DNA of 51,252 nucleotides from Paenibacillus maysiensis (GTDB lineage: Bacteria; Bacillota; Bacilli; Paenibacillales; Paenibacillaceae). The notes below the pieces were generated by a model, which made no database searches, had not been told where the DNA came from, and saw nothing but the letters and a program-made list of their open reading frames with translations. Shown piece after piece: positions 26,063 through 35,217 of this stretch. The stretch covers positions 1 to 51,252 of the forward strand of contig NZ_ASRY01000072.1 of NCBI RefSeq assembly GCF_000520815.1. Reading direction: 5' to 3'. Position 1 is the stretch's first letter. The number at the start of each line of letters is the position of its first letter. A program made the position numbers and the translations under genes.

Positions 26063-29000
26063 TTATCCTCCATTCTCCAATACTTTAATCAATTCCTCAC
26101 CAACCACCTTGCGAATCAGCGCTCGACCTTGTGGACTACTAAACATTTTTGCAAATTCTACAAAGTCGGTTATTCCCTTCGCGAGTTCACCGAAATCAAT
26201 ATTGATATTCTCAATGCTTATTGACTTCGGGGCGGCCGAAACGGATGGATTAAGCATCTGTGCCATCGGCATCATACTGGCCGTACCGATCTGGCTCGGT
26301 CTGCCGACTTGTCCGCCATTTGCGTATGGACGAACGCCCATGATTATTCCAGCACGTTCCCAAAGCTCGCGGCCCCGACTGCGGCGACTAGCTGACAGCG
26401 GAATGATCATTTCCGGACCAGCTTCGCCGACCAGGCCGACGTGTGGACGGTTGATATAACCACCGTGGGCATAAGGACGTGGCTTAGGTGTCGGTGTAGT
26501 ACCACCGCCTCCACCGCCTCCAGAATTGGCATCTTTCGCATCCTTCATTTTCTGTAAGACTACGGCAACGCTACTGACTACAGAAGAAAGTGTCGGAAAC
26601 TGGCTTCGCATCCCAGCAACGAAACGGGAAATAAGATCGCTCCCCCACCCGTTGCCTTGGCCCGACACGCTTTTAAGAGAGAGCAAATACTGCTTCGTCT
26701 TATCCACGGCCGTTTTAGCAGCAGAACTGACGCTATCAAAGCTCTGTTTGTTCTTGGCTGCACCTTTGGCCACCTCATCAGCGGAACCCTTTGTCGCAGT
26801 TCCTACAGCCTTAACGTTCTTCTGAGCCGTGGTGCTGTCGCTACTTTTCCAGACAATTCCCCACACGTTTTTAAGCGCGTCAAGCCGTTGCTTTACCTCT
26901 GGCTGGTCAGCGACAGTTTGCAAACCTGCCTTGAATCCCTTTTCAACGATGCTCTTGCGCACCTCATCACCGATCTGCTGCAGCCGTTCTTTCTTATGCT
27001 CTGTCAAGTTGTTAATCGTAATCTTGGCTTCCGGCGGCGGTCCAGGCTTCTCTTCCTTCTTGCCTGTGAACCAACTCTTCATACCATTCCACGCACCGAT
27101 AGCGGTATCTACCACCTTACGAGTAGCTCCGCTCTCATCCGCGAATTTGCCAATTTTCTCCCCAACAACATTACCAATCCACGCGCCAGCCATTGTACCA
27201 AGAGGACCTGCGAACGAACCTAATGCACCACCAACAGCAGTACCGACAGCTTTACCCGCGATGGCGCCGCCCTGCGATGACACGGCCTCGCGCAAGCCTT
27301 TTTCTTTCGATGCTTCGTACAAGTCATAGCCTGCTGTTGCTATCCCTATAACTGAGCCAACAGCACCGCCAACCTTAGCGACTTTCCCAGCTCCTTTCAG
27401 GAATCCTTTCAGGCGGCCTCCACCCGATGGTGGACTTGGCGGCGGCGGTGGATTAGGAGGAACAGGACGACGGACGCGATATGGATTATCACGCGATCCC
27501 CGGGGGCTTGGGTTCGGGTTAGGTGGATTCGGCGGATTGGGACGAGGGCCATTAATGCGTATGCGACGTCTACCGCCTCCTGCCCCCCTACGCCCTCCAC
27601 GACGGTTTCGCCTACGGTTGCGATCTCTGTCGCGGTCGCCGCCATCACCTGCCCCACCGTCGCCTCCATCCCCAGAGATAGAGCCGTTAATATAAACTTT
27701 GGTGGCATTAACGGTCATGGAAGCGACTGACCGTAGACCTCCCGAATGTTCGTCCAGTGGGTTACGGTTGCCAGCCAATTGCCGTCTTATACCACGTCCA
27801 CCCATTCGCTCCCGTATTCGGGCAGCGCGTTGGGCTGGTGTTTCCTCGGGCGGTGGAGCTGGAGGTTCAGGAGGTTTCCGTCGAATCCAATTCCAACCGG
27901 CTTTGACTCCCCTGCCTGTCGCACTTGCTCCAGCCTTCCCTTTATCAACAGCCCATTTTTGTGCCGTAGACAAATCGTCGTTTAAAGCCTTCATACTCTT
28001 AGCGAAGGATGTAATGCCTTTAACCACCATCACCGCAGCCAGCCCGATTAGAGCCGTATTTATAGCCCTGAAATTATCTTTGTATACACCGATAGCTCCC
28101 GTAATTGCAGTGGAGACACCCACACCAAGCGCCTGTATGTTGTCCTTGTTTTCGACCAGCAAAGCATTAAACTCTTTCAAGGCAGGCAATGCAGCCGTTG
28201 TTATGTTCGCGCCTATCTCCTGCATTTGCAGACTCATTTCAGCGCGGGTCTGGATCAGTTCCGTCATCGGATTGGCGGCTTGTTGCTGATTGACTAAATT
28301 ATCGGTTGTACCTTTCATCTCCGGTGCTTTTTGAAACGCAGTCCCAAACGTCTTCAGGATAGAATCAGCGTTGTCCTCACCTGCGCCAGAACCCAGAGTG
28401 ACAAGAGACTCTTTTAACTGACTCCTCGTTTGACTGGACAAATCAGCTACTAAAGCCATGATAGCTCCCTGAGCTCGTTGCTTATCTCCTGAATTTATAT
28501 CACCAGTAAATGCTGTTGCCTGACGTTGCGCTTCGTCTTTACCAGATCCTCGGTACTCAAAATACTTTGCCATGTCACCAGTGTTCAAAGCTTTGACTCC
28601 AAATGTTTCCTTGAAAAAATCCGCAGGCTTGTCGAAATTAAAGGCCCCACCCTTCACCGTCTGCGTTAGAAAATTACTCATTTGTTCTGAGTCAGTGCCG
28701 CTGCTGGAGAAGTAAGGACTGTATTCCCAAAACGTATCGAACAGATCCTGTTGTTTGTCGCCCACTTCTTTATAGGCATACATCATGCTATCAGCGACTT
28801 GGCTGTAGGATTCTTTAAAGCTATTCGACGCTTGGGATAGCGCCCTTTGAATTTCCTCTGGACCCGCATCAGGACGGATGAATTGAATTTTATTAGAAGC
28901 ACTGGTGAAATCCATCATTTGGGACTTGTCCTGAACTAAAGGAGCCGCATCTGCCAGTTGGCGGGTGCCTTCCACACGGTCTGGAATAATGCCTTGTTTA

Positions 29001-29569
29001 TATAGTTGGTCTACCATACTAAGACTTTCCTGACGGACGTTTTCTGGCATATATGCTGCACTACGCGCCGCCTCACGGCTATAATCCTGCACACCGCCAA
29101 ACATGGAGTCAGTCAATCCGCCACCAAGCACAATCCCTCCAGCCAGTGCCGCAAGTGCAGAAACCTTGCTGGAGATATTGTCTACAACGGGACTGATTGC
29201 ATCGTCAGCACGCAATTTAACATGTGCGTCACGAATGCTGCGGATATCTGCATCTGCTCTATCAGCAGAGCGCCGAAGATCATCCGCTCCTGCACGCGCA
29301 CGACGAAAGATATCGTCGAGCTGGATCTGATTCATACGCCGCACTTCGTCGGACGCGCCATTAATCCGTCTGCCTAGATCGTCCGCAGACTCCCTCGCCC
29401 GGCGGCTACCGGATACAAAATCATCGAACATGCTGCCCGATGCCCGGCGAAAATTCATCAGATCGTCATGTGCGCCCTGAAGCATACGCCGCATATTTCG
29501 GACAGCTCCGGTAATCATATCCCTTGCCTCAAACGGTACCGTAACTGATGTAGTTGCTATAGTTTCCAC
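26063..29569 (-). CDS. Tail tape measure protein (XkdO-like)
   Basis: 1168 aa, the longest gene of the prophage, directly after the tail chaperone genes. It has long alpha-helical N-terminal stretches, a hydrophobic segment (about residue 485-520), an Arg/Gly/Pro-rich linker at about residues 610-720 (DRDRDRNRRRNRRGG, then PNPPNPPNPNPS), a second Gly/Ala-rich hydrophobic part and a C-terminal HVGLVGEAGPEMIIPLS motif, common to tape measures. It sets tail length and passes into the cell with DNA. The start codon is a GTG next to AGGAAGGGG. Confidence 0.93.
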   Translation of the reverse strand: METIATTSVTVPFEARDMITGAVRNMRRMLQGAHDDLMNFRRASGSMFDDFVSGSRRARESADDLGRRINGASDEVRRMNQIQLDDIFRRARAGADDLRRSADRADADIRSIRDAHVKLRADDAISPVVDNISSKVSALAALAGGIVLGGGLTDSMFGGVQDYSREAARSAAYMPENVRQESLSMVDQLYKQGIIPDRVEGTRQLADAAPLVQDKSQMMDFTSASNKIQFIRPDAGPEEIQRALSQASNSFKESYSQVADSMMYAYKEVGDKQQDLFDTFWEYSPYFSSSGTDSEQMSNFLTQTVKGGAFNFDKPADFFKETFGVKALNTGDMAKYFEYRGSGKDEAQRQATAFTGDINSGDKQRAQGAIMALVADLSSQTRSQLKESLVTLGSGAGEDNADSILKTFGTAFQKAPEMKGTTDNLVNQQQAANPMTELIQTRAEMSLQMQEIGANITTAALPALKEFNALLVENKDNIQALGVGVSTAITGAIGVYKDNFRAINTALIGLAAVMVVKGITSFAKSMKALNDDLSTAQKWAVDKGKAGASATGRGVKAGWNWIRRKPPEPPAPPPEETPAQRAARIRERMGGRGIRRQLAGNRNPLDEHSGGLRSVASMTVNATKVYINGSISGDGGDGGAGDGGDRDRDRNRRRNRRGGRRGAGGGRRRIRINGPRPNPPNPPNPNPSPRGSRDNPYRVRRPVPPNPPPPPSPPSGGGRLKGFLKGAGKVAKVGGAVGSVIGIATAGYDLYEASKEKGLREAVSSQGGAIAGKAVGTAVGGALGSFAGPLGTMAGAWIGNVVGEKIGKFADESGATRKVVDTAIGAWNGMKSWFTGKKEEKPGPPPEAKITINNLTEHKKERLQQIGDEVRKSIVEKGFKAGLQTVADQPEVKQRLDALKNVWGIVWKSSDSTTAQKNVKAVGTATKGSADEVAKGAAKNKQSFDSVSSAAKTAVDKTKQYLLSLKSVSGQGNGWGSDLISRFVAGMRSQFPTLSSVVSSVAVVLQKMKDAKDANSGGGGGGGTTPTPKPRPYAHGGYINRPHVGLVGEAGPEMIIPLSASRRSRGRELWERAGIIMGVRPYANGGQVGRPSQIGTASMMPMAQMLNPSVSAAPKSISIENINIDFGELAKGITDFVEFAKMFSSPQGRALIRKVVGEELIKVLENGG

Positions 29570-29590
29570 CCCCTTCCTGTTTCGACATGA

Positions 29591-30147
29591 CTATTTCCGG
29601 TTCATTCGCGCCATTTCTTCCTCGGCAATCATTGACGCAGCCAAACAAAAATAATACTGGCGTTGTTCATCTACTTCATAAGGCAAGACTTCGGCGGGCA
29701 GCTTCTTCTGGTTAACCCAAAAATGGGCTATCCAGCTCGCTTCGCCGTCTCGCCGGATAAGTTTTTTGCGTCAGCCAAAAGCGAGTCCTGAGTTTCTTTG
29801 AAATTACGTACAGCCTTGCTGAGTACAGCATAATCGTCCGTGTTGTCTAAAATACGTGGCGGTAATTCAAATTTACTCGTCGCACCGTACGCTTTCAGCA
29901 AGTCCTTGTTATTCCAGTCAAATTCGTGCTCTGTGGCCTTGACGATCATCACGTCGATTTCGTTAAAATAAGGCGACTTTGAATTACCATCCTCATCAAA
30001 AGAAAGATCATACGACCGACGTACGTCTAATGTTTTCAGGCGTTTTACAGACCAGTCCTCGCCATCGGCTTGCACCGTAATGATGTCGTCTTTTTGTCCT
30101 TCCTTGGCTTTGGCCAAATACTTCTGCAATTTGTCTTGATTACTCAT
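29591..30147 (-). CDS. Tail assembly chaperone GT-like product made by -1 frameshift
   Basis: The zero-frame chaperone gene (29728-30147) contains A-AAA-AAC at 29761-29767. Slipping back one base there leads into a -1 frame open to TAG at 29591-29593. That frame encodes 56 more residues with protein-like composition (HFWVNQKKLP, QRQYYFCLAASMIAEEEMAR), giving about 185 aa. The overlap, the heptamer phase and the place before the tape measure match the conserved gpG/gpGT frameshift of tailed phages. The -1 frame itself has no start codon with a ribosome binding site. Confidence 0.72.
29728..30147 (-). CDS. Tail assembly chaperone (XkdN-like, gpG equivalent)
   Basis: 139 aa from the ATG preceded by TTGGAGG; the TTG at 30162 lies inside the ribosome binding site. 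QAD.EDWSVKRLKTLDVRR and FNEIDVMIVKATEHEFDWNNKDLLKAYGA are typical of XkdN-type chaperones. It follows the tube gene and precedes the tape measure, which it should coat during tail assembly. The last ten codons after the slippery site are used only in the short form. Confidence 0.87.
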   Translation of the reverse strand: MSNQDKLQKYLAKAKEGQKDDIITVQADGEDWSVKRLKTLDVRRSYDLSFDEDGNSKSPYFNEIDVMIVKATEHEFDWNNKDLLKAYGATSKFELPPRILDNTDDYAVLSKAVRNFKETQDSLLADAKNLSGETAKRAG

Positions 30148-30210
30148 GTTTAATTCCTCCAATTGGTTATGTTTTTTAGAAATAAAAAAGAGAGCGAATG
30201 AACCGCCCTC

Positions 30211-30657
30211 TTACTCCCACATATAATCCGGGAACTTTTCGACAAAATCGAAGTCCGTCGCTGTACCCTCTAAAGTAATATCGATGCCGTTGTTATCATC
30301 AATTTTAGCAATCAGGATGTCCATTTCTCCGTGGATGTGGACACCAGTAATTAATACTTTCTCCGTATTGCCTGTAATGCGATCTTCCAAACCTCCTGTA
30401 ATACGTGCCAGGAACATTGTCTTACCCGCCTTAAAATCCTCCAGCAGTCGGTAGCGCAGCCGGGATTCCAGTTTGGACATGACGATTTTGACTGGGATTT
30501 CGTAACCCGTCAATTGCTTTGTTTTCGTCATACGGCGTGCTCTGACAATATCCAATGTTTCCGTAGTCAGCTTAACCTCAACTTCCTTAACAGTATGAAT
30601 GTCCTCGCCGTTATCATCTTGGAGCGAGAGGTTTCGTCCAATAAGTTCGCGTTCCAT
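30211..30657 (-). CDS. Phage tail tube protein (XkdM/YqbM-like)
   Basis: 148 aa. It starts GRNLSLQDDNGEDIHTVKEVEVKLTTETLDI, then KQLTGYEIPVKIVMSKLESRLRYRLLED; this is the XkdM family (older databases call it portal XkdM). Hexamers of it build the inner tail tube inside the sheath encoded just before it. Confidence 0.92.
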   Translation of the reverse strand: MERELIGRNLSLQDDNGEDIHTVKEVEVKLTTETLDIVRARRMTKTKQLTGYEIPVKIVMSKLESRLRYRLLEDFKAGKTMFLARITGGLEDRITGNTEKVLITGVHIHGEMDILIAKIDDNNGIDITLEGTATDFDFVEKFPDYMWE

Positions 30658-30660
30658 CTA

Positions 30661-32013
30661 TTATTCCACCTCCCAGTCAGTATAGAAAATTTCGATAGCA
30701 TCCAGTGGTTTGGCGCCAAGTTTGAAGTATGCATAATCGTTCTCGCTTGTCTTATCGGGATTTTCCGAAAAACTGAATTTGTCTGCAATGGCCTTCTGCT
30801 GAGCACGGATTTTGAGATATTCCAACACCGCAGCAATAAACATGCCGCGTCCTTCTTTATCGTTATCCAGCTTGGCCTTCCAACGCTTGCCCGCTTCGTA
30901 AATATCGTTCATGACCTGGTCAATTGTGGCCGAAACGCGAATCTTCCCGAAGTCCTCACGTTCGTTCGGTCCGAGCGTGGTCAGGGTGTTAATAGCAGAT
31001 TCGATAATGTATTTGTAACCATCTCGCGTAGCCATCAGCGTTCCCTCTGCCAGTCCCTTTAGCGCCTCAGTATGGCTCCAGTCCACTTTTGCCAATGTCA
31101 TAGGCACTTCAACACCCGTAAATGACTTATTGGCAGGTGTACCCGCAACCAGCCCAGCCACCCATGCAGCCCATTCCACAGAACTGTACGTCTTGCCGTT
31201 GGTATGTTCACCAGCAAGAGAACAGTTAATGACATAACGGGCATTCATCGCACGGCTACGCGCGTTATGTGCCTCAATATCGCCGTCCGTAGAAGCAGGT
31301 CCAGCGATAACCAACGTCGCCAACTTATGGCCCTTATCGCGTCGATCCAGCAGCCATTGTTTAGCAGCCGCTTGGACAGCCGGGTCAGTAGCAGATAAGT
31401 ACAAGACATCAAACGTCAGGCCATACACCCGATTAAAGATACGGTTCCAGTCTGCAGCCGCAAGCGTAGCTGTTCCAGTAGTACCGCCAGCCAGCTTGGT
31501 ATAGTCCGTATCGGCCAGCGCAGTCGCGCCAGTGTCTTTAAAACGAACCATGACAGACTTTTTAAGAGCTTCCACCGCAGCAGCCTTGTCAGCAACTAAG
31601 TATGTTTCCGTGTCATATACACCCTTGGTATCGCGTATAACAATTTCCTTCTTGGTTTCATCGATCAGTGCCGGACGCACCATATATTCAAAGTCGTTGC
31701 CTCGTGTGCCTGGATAACGCGCTTCTACGGTGTAACTGTCAGCAACAGCTACCGATGCAGCCTTTTCTTCGCCGTTTGTAACCCGGTAGCCGATAACAGT
31801 CGCCCCGCTTTCGGCAGCAAGCTCCAGTACATCCACAAGCTTGCCGGACTCCTTCAGGCGCTCAGAATCATCGGCCATATCAACAGCCTGATTCGGTGCG
31901 CCCCATTCTGCTTGATACGGTATCAGTACACGGCCAGTTGTGGGAACAACACGGGACCGCGCCTTTACCAGCAGCGCAATATAAGCGCTGGGTCTAGCCC
32001 GCTGAATTGTCAT
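30661..32013 (-). CDS. Phage tail sheath protein (XkdK/YqbK-like)
   Basis: 450 aa. RPSAYIALLVKARSRV at the start, EARYPGTRGNDFEY in the first third and the C-terminal VSATIDQVMNDIYEAGKRWKAKL are standard Myo-type sheath features. Its presence defines the phage as contractile-tailed. Strong GGAGG site. Confidence 0.95.
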   Translation of the reverse strand: MTIQRARPSAYIALLVKARSRVVPTTGRVLIPYQAEWGAPNQAVDMADDSERLKESGKLVDVLELAAESGATVIGYRVTNGEEKAASVAVADSYTVEARYPGTRGNDFEYMVRPALIDETKKEIVIRDTKGVYDTETYLVADKAAAVEALKKSVMVRFKDTGATALADTDYTKLAGGTTGTATLAAADWNRIFNRVYGLTFDVLYLSATDPAVQAAAKQWLLDRRDKGHKLATLVIAGPASTDGDIEAHNARSRAMNARYVINCSLAGEHTNGKTYSSVEWAAWVAGLVAGTPANKSFTGVEVPMTLAKVDWSHTEALKGLAEGTLMATRDGYKYIIESAINTLTTLGPNEREDFGKIRVSATIDQVMNDIYEAGKRWKAKLDNDKEGRGMFIAAVLEYLKIRAQQKAIADKFSFSENPDKTSENDYAYFKLGAKPLDAIEIFYTDWEVE

Positions 32014-32254
32014 TTACCGTTTCCTCCTTTGCTTTTTTTACTTGTGGTACTTGTGGTTTAACAGGCACAGAAGCAGAGGCTTCCTTGACCGGATGCAAAT
32101 ACGCATCCAGTCTTTGCTCCACTTCTGCCCGCGAAAGCAAGGCGTCAGCAGCGTAATCAAAAAGAGCGCCGGCAATCTCGTAAGGCTCTGCCTTCAAGAC
32201 CGCTGCGCTCTCAATCCATTCCTGCTTATTCCGTTTGTTTAAATCCTCAGTCAT
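31994..32254 (-). CDS. YqzN/YkzM-like small phage protein
   Basis: 86 aa immediately before the sheath gene, overlapping it by 20 bp. KQEWIESAAVLKAEPYEIAGALFDYAADALLSRAEVEQRLDAYL resembles the YqzN/YkzM family, which sits in the same slot between xkdJ and xkdK in PBSX. Lys/Pro/Val-rich tail. Role unknown. Confidence 0.8.
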   Translation of the reverse strand: MTEDLNKRNKQEWIESAAVLKAEPYEIAGALFDYAADALLSRAEVEQRLDAYLHPVKEASASVPVKPQVPQVKKAKEETVNDNSAG

Positions 32255-32745
32255 GCGTCAAATTCCTCCCCGTTGTGACTGATATAAAAATTGTTAATCT
32301 TCTGAGTTGGGCTGCCATCGTCATTGACCAGTGACTTCGGTACACTGAGCAAATATGAGTACCTAAAGGTGACCTCTACTTGATCGGCCTTTTTCCTGGT
32401 TCGTGGCGGCTCAATGACCAGCACAACCCCAAAACGCTTGGATGCCACGTTAAACCGTTGCTGCCGCAAGTAGAGGAACAACGGGTCAAGATCAAGCGGT
32501 ATAGGCTCGCCTTCGTCTTCTTCAGCAACACGCTCCTTGTCATAATGGAATACCAGCCCCACATCTTCGATGATCCGGTCAGCTCGCGGCGTATGCACCT
32601 TGTCTGAAACAATATCTGTCTCGATGAACACGGCGGGTAATTTAAAGTCACCAGCCAGCCATTTAGAACGATCTCGCAGAATAGACAGATCAGGATACAC
32701 CCGCCGCACGATCTCAGCCCAGGCTTTTACTCCCACATCCATCAT
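32251..32745 (-). CDS. Tail terminator/completion-like protein (YqbJ/XkdJ position, DUF6838-like)
   Basis: 164 aa. WLAGDFKLPAVFIETDIVSD and PLFLYLRQQRFNVASKRFGVVLV fit phage proteins in the YqbJ slot. Family knowledge and position point to a tail terminator role at the head-proximal end of the tail; this is inferred. Confidence 0.78.
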   Translation of the reverse strand: MMDVGVKAWAEIVRRVYPDLSILRDRSKWLAGDFKLPAVFIETDIVSDKVHTPRADRIIEDVGLVFHYDKERVAEEDEGEPIPLDLDPLFLYLRQQRFNVASKRFGVVLVIEPPRTRKKADQVEVTFRYSYLLSVPKSLVNDDGSPTQKINNFYISHNGEEFDA

Positions 32746-33239
32746 CAGCGCAACATCCTTTCCAGTTCAATTTCCAGGCGGCGCATGATGAGTTGGTTCA
32801 TCCCGCCTTCCAAATGCTCGACAGCAATATCAAAGTAGTGGCGACCTATGAAGCTGCGCGGCTTGGCCATGAACCCAGTTTTGGCAGACGGATCATACAC
32901 GAATGAGCCTCCGCCGTTCCAATAGCCCGGAACAAAGTGAGTCTTTTCAATCGTGTAACCATCATTCACAAGTTGGGCATAGGGAAGATTGGAGCCAAGC
33001 TCCAACGTGATCGCGTTGCGATCTACGTCCCACTCCCACACGTTGTTATCGTCGCCACGGGAAAAGGACTGCCACATGGCCCCGGTATCGATCAGGTCCT
33101 GACGGTCGATTTCATCAATAATCAGGTTGAGCAGCGTTTCCCCTGCCGCTTCAGCAATGTTTCGTAAGATGCGCTCCATCCCTTCATCGGCTATACGCCG
33201 AAAATGTCGGGCCAGTCCATCAAAATCATGCACGGTCAT
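32745..33239 (-). CDS. HK97 gp10-like head-tail joining protein (YqbI/XkdI-like)
   Basis: 164 aa. The N-terminal helix (FRRIADEGMERILRNIAEAAGETLLNLI) and RQDLIDTGAMWQSFSRGD, YAQLVNDGYT, VPGYWNGGG fit the HK97 gp10/XkdI neck family. Good AGGTGAAGGG site; overlaps the preceding gene end by 14 bp. Confidence 0.87.
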   Translation of the reverse strand: MTVHDFDGLARHFRRIADEGMERILRNIAEAAGETLLNLIIDEIDRQDLIDTGAMWQSFSRGDDNNVWEWDVDRNAITLELGSNLPYAQLVNDGYTIEKTHFVPGYWNGGGSFVYDPSAKTGFMAKPRSFIGRHYFDIAVEHLEGGMNQLIMRRLEIELERMLR

Positions 33240-33552
33240 TTCCCTTCACCTCACATGTTACAAGCAGTTCACGCCAATAACGGCGCGGAATGGAGTCAAT
33301 GACCAGGTATCGGCGGCCCAACAGCACCACTTCGTCGCTTAACCGGATGTCGGCTCCCAGCGGTACTCCTACCGTCTTTTTGACGATGTACATAACCGGC
33401 TTAGAATCTGCTTTCGCTTCCGTCTGTGTTTTCACGACAAAGCATTTTACGTCAGTCACCTTACCGGATTTCCGATCGTCGAACAGGTCGTCATCATCCC
33501 GTTTTTGCCCAACACGATACACGGCCAGTGGCGTTTTAAAACGGTGGTTCAT
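33226..33552 (-). CDS. Head-tail stopper-like protein (YqbH/XkdH-like, DUF3599-type)
   Basis: 108 aa. PLAVYRVGQKRDDDDLFDDRKSGKV and GVPLGADIRLSDEVVLLGRRYLVIDSIPR fit the XkdH/YqbH family, expected to close the neck after DNA packaging. Overlaps both neighbours by a few bases. Confidence 0.82.
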   Translation of the reverse strand: MNHRFKTPLAVYRVGQKRDDDDLFDDRKSGKVTDVKCFVVKTQTEAKADSKPVMYIVKKTVGVPLGADIRLSDEVVLLGRRYLVIDSIPRRYWRELLVTCEVKGNDRA

Positions 33553-33932
33553 AATACATACGCGGTGATGTTACCATCATCCGGTCCAGTCTGCTTTTTC
33601 ACCCACAAAAACAAGATAGCGTCCACATCGGGATTACCCGTTGTCTTGCCCTCTACAGCCTGCCGGGTGTACGTCCAAGCTCCATCACTCTCGGACGCGT
33701 AATTACGCGCCACAGATGCAAGATATTCCTCACTGTCTTGTAGGGCTAGTCCCTCAGCCAACTTGACCCAGGCAAGCATAATCTGCTTGTCTACCGGATC
33801 GGGGAAGGGAATGGGCAGATAAAGTTCAATACGCACTTGCGCGTCGTCAATGTATTGTTGTAGTAGCTCTGCCGGTGCCTCTTGGATAGGGGTTACTCGA
33901 CTACGCTGTTGGAGTATTGTTGGCGTCAGCAT
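33549..33932 (-). CDS. Head-tail connector, DUF3199 (YqbG-like)
   Basis: 127 aa. LLQQYIDDAQVRIELYLPIPFPDPVDKQIMLAWVKLAEGLAL is the YqbG/DUF3199 helix pattern of adaptor proteins bound to the portal. I start at the ATG at 33932, with AAGGGG upstream, inside the 3' end of the YqbF-like gene; the longer frame to 34004 looks unlikely. Confidence 0.83.
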   Translation of the reverse strand: MLTPTILQQRSRVTPIQEAPAELLQQYIDDAQVRIELYLPIPFPDPVDKQIMLAWVKLAEGLALQDSEEYLASVARNYASESDGAWTYTRQAVEGKTTGNPDVDAILFLWVKKQTGPDDGNITAYVL

Positions 33933-34263
33933 TTTTACCGTCAGCCCCTTCAGGTTTCGCCGGATCACCTGCAGGTGGCGTATTGTCGGTAGGTTTACCT
34001 CCACCGCGTAGCGCAGTGATCAGATCCTGTGTATTCATGTTGCTAAATCCCTTAATCCCAGCAGCCTTAGCTTTATCTTTAAGCTGGATCAACGTAAGGT
34101 CTTCCAGCGGAATAACCTTTTCTTCCTTGATATCAAAATCCGAGCGTTCACGAAAATTTTTAACAACAGATTCACTATCAACCAGCACCGGAACTTTGGC
34201 CGGGAAGCGGATACCGTAAAGCATCAAAGAGGTGTTTTCCCCTCGATATGTGATATAGGCCAT
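33901..34263 (-). CDS. YqbF-like phage protein with a C-terminal HeH/Rho-N-like motif
   Basis: 120 aa between capsid and YqbG-like genes. The segment LKDKAKAAGIKGFSNMNTQDLITAL is an HeH/Rho N-terminal-type helix-extended-helix, seen in YqbF of the skin element. A Pro/Asp-rich disordered tail follows. Possibly nucleic-acid binding or capsid decoration; unproven. Confidence 0.8.
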   Translation of the reverse strand: MAYITYRGENTSLMLYGIRFPAKVPVLVDSESVVKNFRERSDFDIKEEKVIPLEDLTLIQLKDKAKAAGIKGFSNMNTQDLITALRGGGKPTDNTPPAGDPAKPEGADGKNADANNTPTA

Positions 34264-35195
34264 TAAAATTCCACCCCTTCGACGTATGCCACCGCTCCTG
34301 GCTCTTCGAAGATAGAGTCGTAATCGGAATGGATAGCGTAGAAACGCTTGTCCGCGAGAATGGCTTCTCTGCCCTCGGTCGTCTTACGAATCTGCATATC
34401 GTACGTATTGACCAAGACAAAGTTCTGTTGGTACGTAAAGATGATAGCTCCCTCTGGCATATGAGCTACTTCCTCAACCTCATAGCTGTTCACCTTCTTC
34501 ACGCCGCCCGTAATCTGCAATTGGATGGATGCACTGGTGTCCTTCTCAGCCAAAGCCTGAAGCCGCTTAGAAAAGGTATTCGGATGCATGAAATACTTAA
34601 ATACACCACCAGTACGCAGACGAGTTGGAATCGCACGTTCCAATTCAAACAGTACACCCTTTTTCTGAGGGTCCTTCAACGTGGTCCAATCAATGTAATT
34701 GCCTTTGGTCTTCGCATGTTTCAACCAACCGTTATTCATACTTAGGAAAGCATAATCCGGGTCTGTATTCGGCGTAGCAGTATCCCCGTTAAACCCAATA
34801 TCCTGCATATTTTCACCATAGTTTTTGGTCATGGCTGCCATAATAATATCCTCACCGTTCTGACCACGTACACGAGCGGTTTGACGGATAAATTCCTCGG
34901 TGATTTCGAATGGCAAAACAACTGGCTCTACGGCATACGGAACTTGCGGTAATGTTGGGGTAGGCGTATTGTCAGCCATAATATTTTCCTTTTTGCTGCG
35001 CAAGTTACGGCCAGTAACACCGATTTTGTCAAGTGTACCTTTAGAGCTGATCTTGTTAACCGTTCGAATCCCCTTTAGAAACTCCGTAGATTCATAAGCC
35101 ATTTCGGTAAACTTGTCCACCTGCTCATAGTTCAGGGCTGTTTGGTCCGACGTAGTCGTGATGGTAGACTTAATAATTTGTCCGTTTGTTCTCAT
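34263..35195 (-). CDS. Major capsid protein (YqbE/XkdG-like)
   Basis: 310 aa, right after the XkdF-type protease/scaffold gene, as expected. EITEEFIRQTARVRGQNGEDIIMAAMTKNYG, NDGDTATP-like segment and IRKTTEGREAILADKRFYAIHSDYDSIFEEP fit XkdG-type capsid proteins of the HK97 fold. Strong AAGGGAGA site. Confidence 0.9.
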   Translation of the reverse strand: MRTNGQIIKSTITTTSDQTALNYEQVDKFTEMAYESTEFLKGIRTVNKISSKGTLDKIGVTGRNLRSKKENIMADNTPTPTLPQVPYAVEPVVLPFEITEEFIRQTARVRGQNGEDIIMAAMTKNYGENMQDIGFNGDTATPNTDPDYAFLSMNNGWLKHAKTKGNYIDWTTLKDPQKKGVLFELERAIPTRLRTGGVFKYFMHPNTFSKRLQALAEKDTSASIQLQITGGVKKVNSYEVEEVAHMPEGAIIFTYQQNFVLVNTYDMQIRKTTEGREAILADKRFYAIHSDYDSIFEEPGAVAYVEGVEF

Positions 35196-35217
35196 ATATT
35201 TTCTCGTCTCCCTTCGA

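Noticed and set aside
27400..28300. Long plus-strand ORFs opposite the tape measure gene (for example 27699-28289)
   Set aside because: Shadow frames from the GC-rich biased codons of the real minus-strand gene; no ribosome binding sites.
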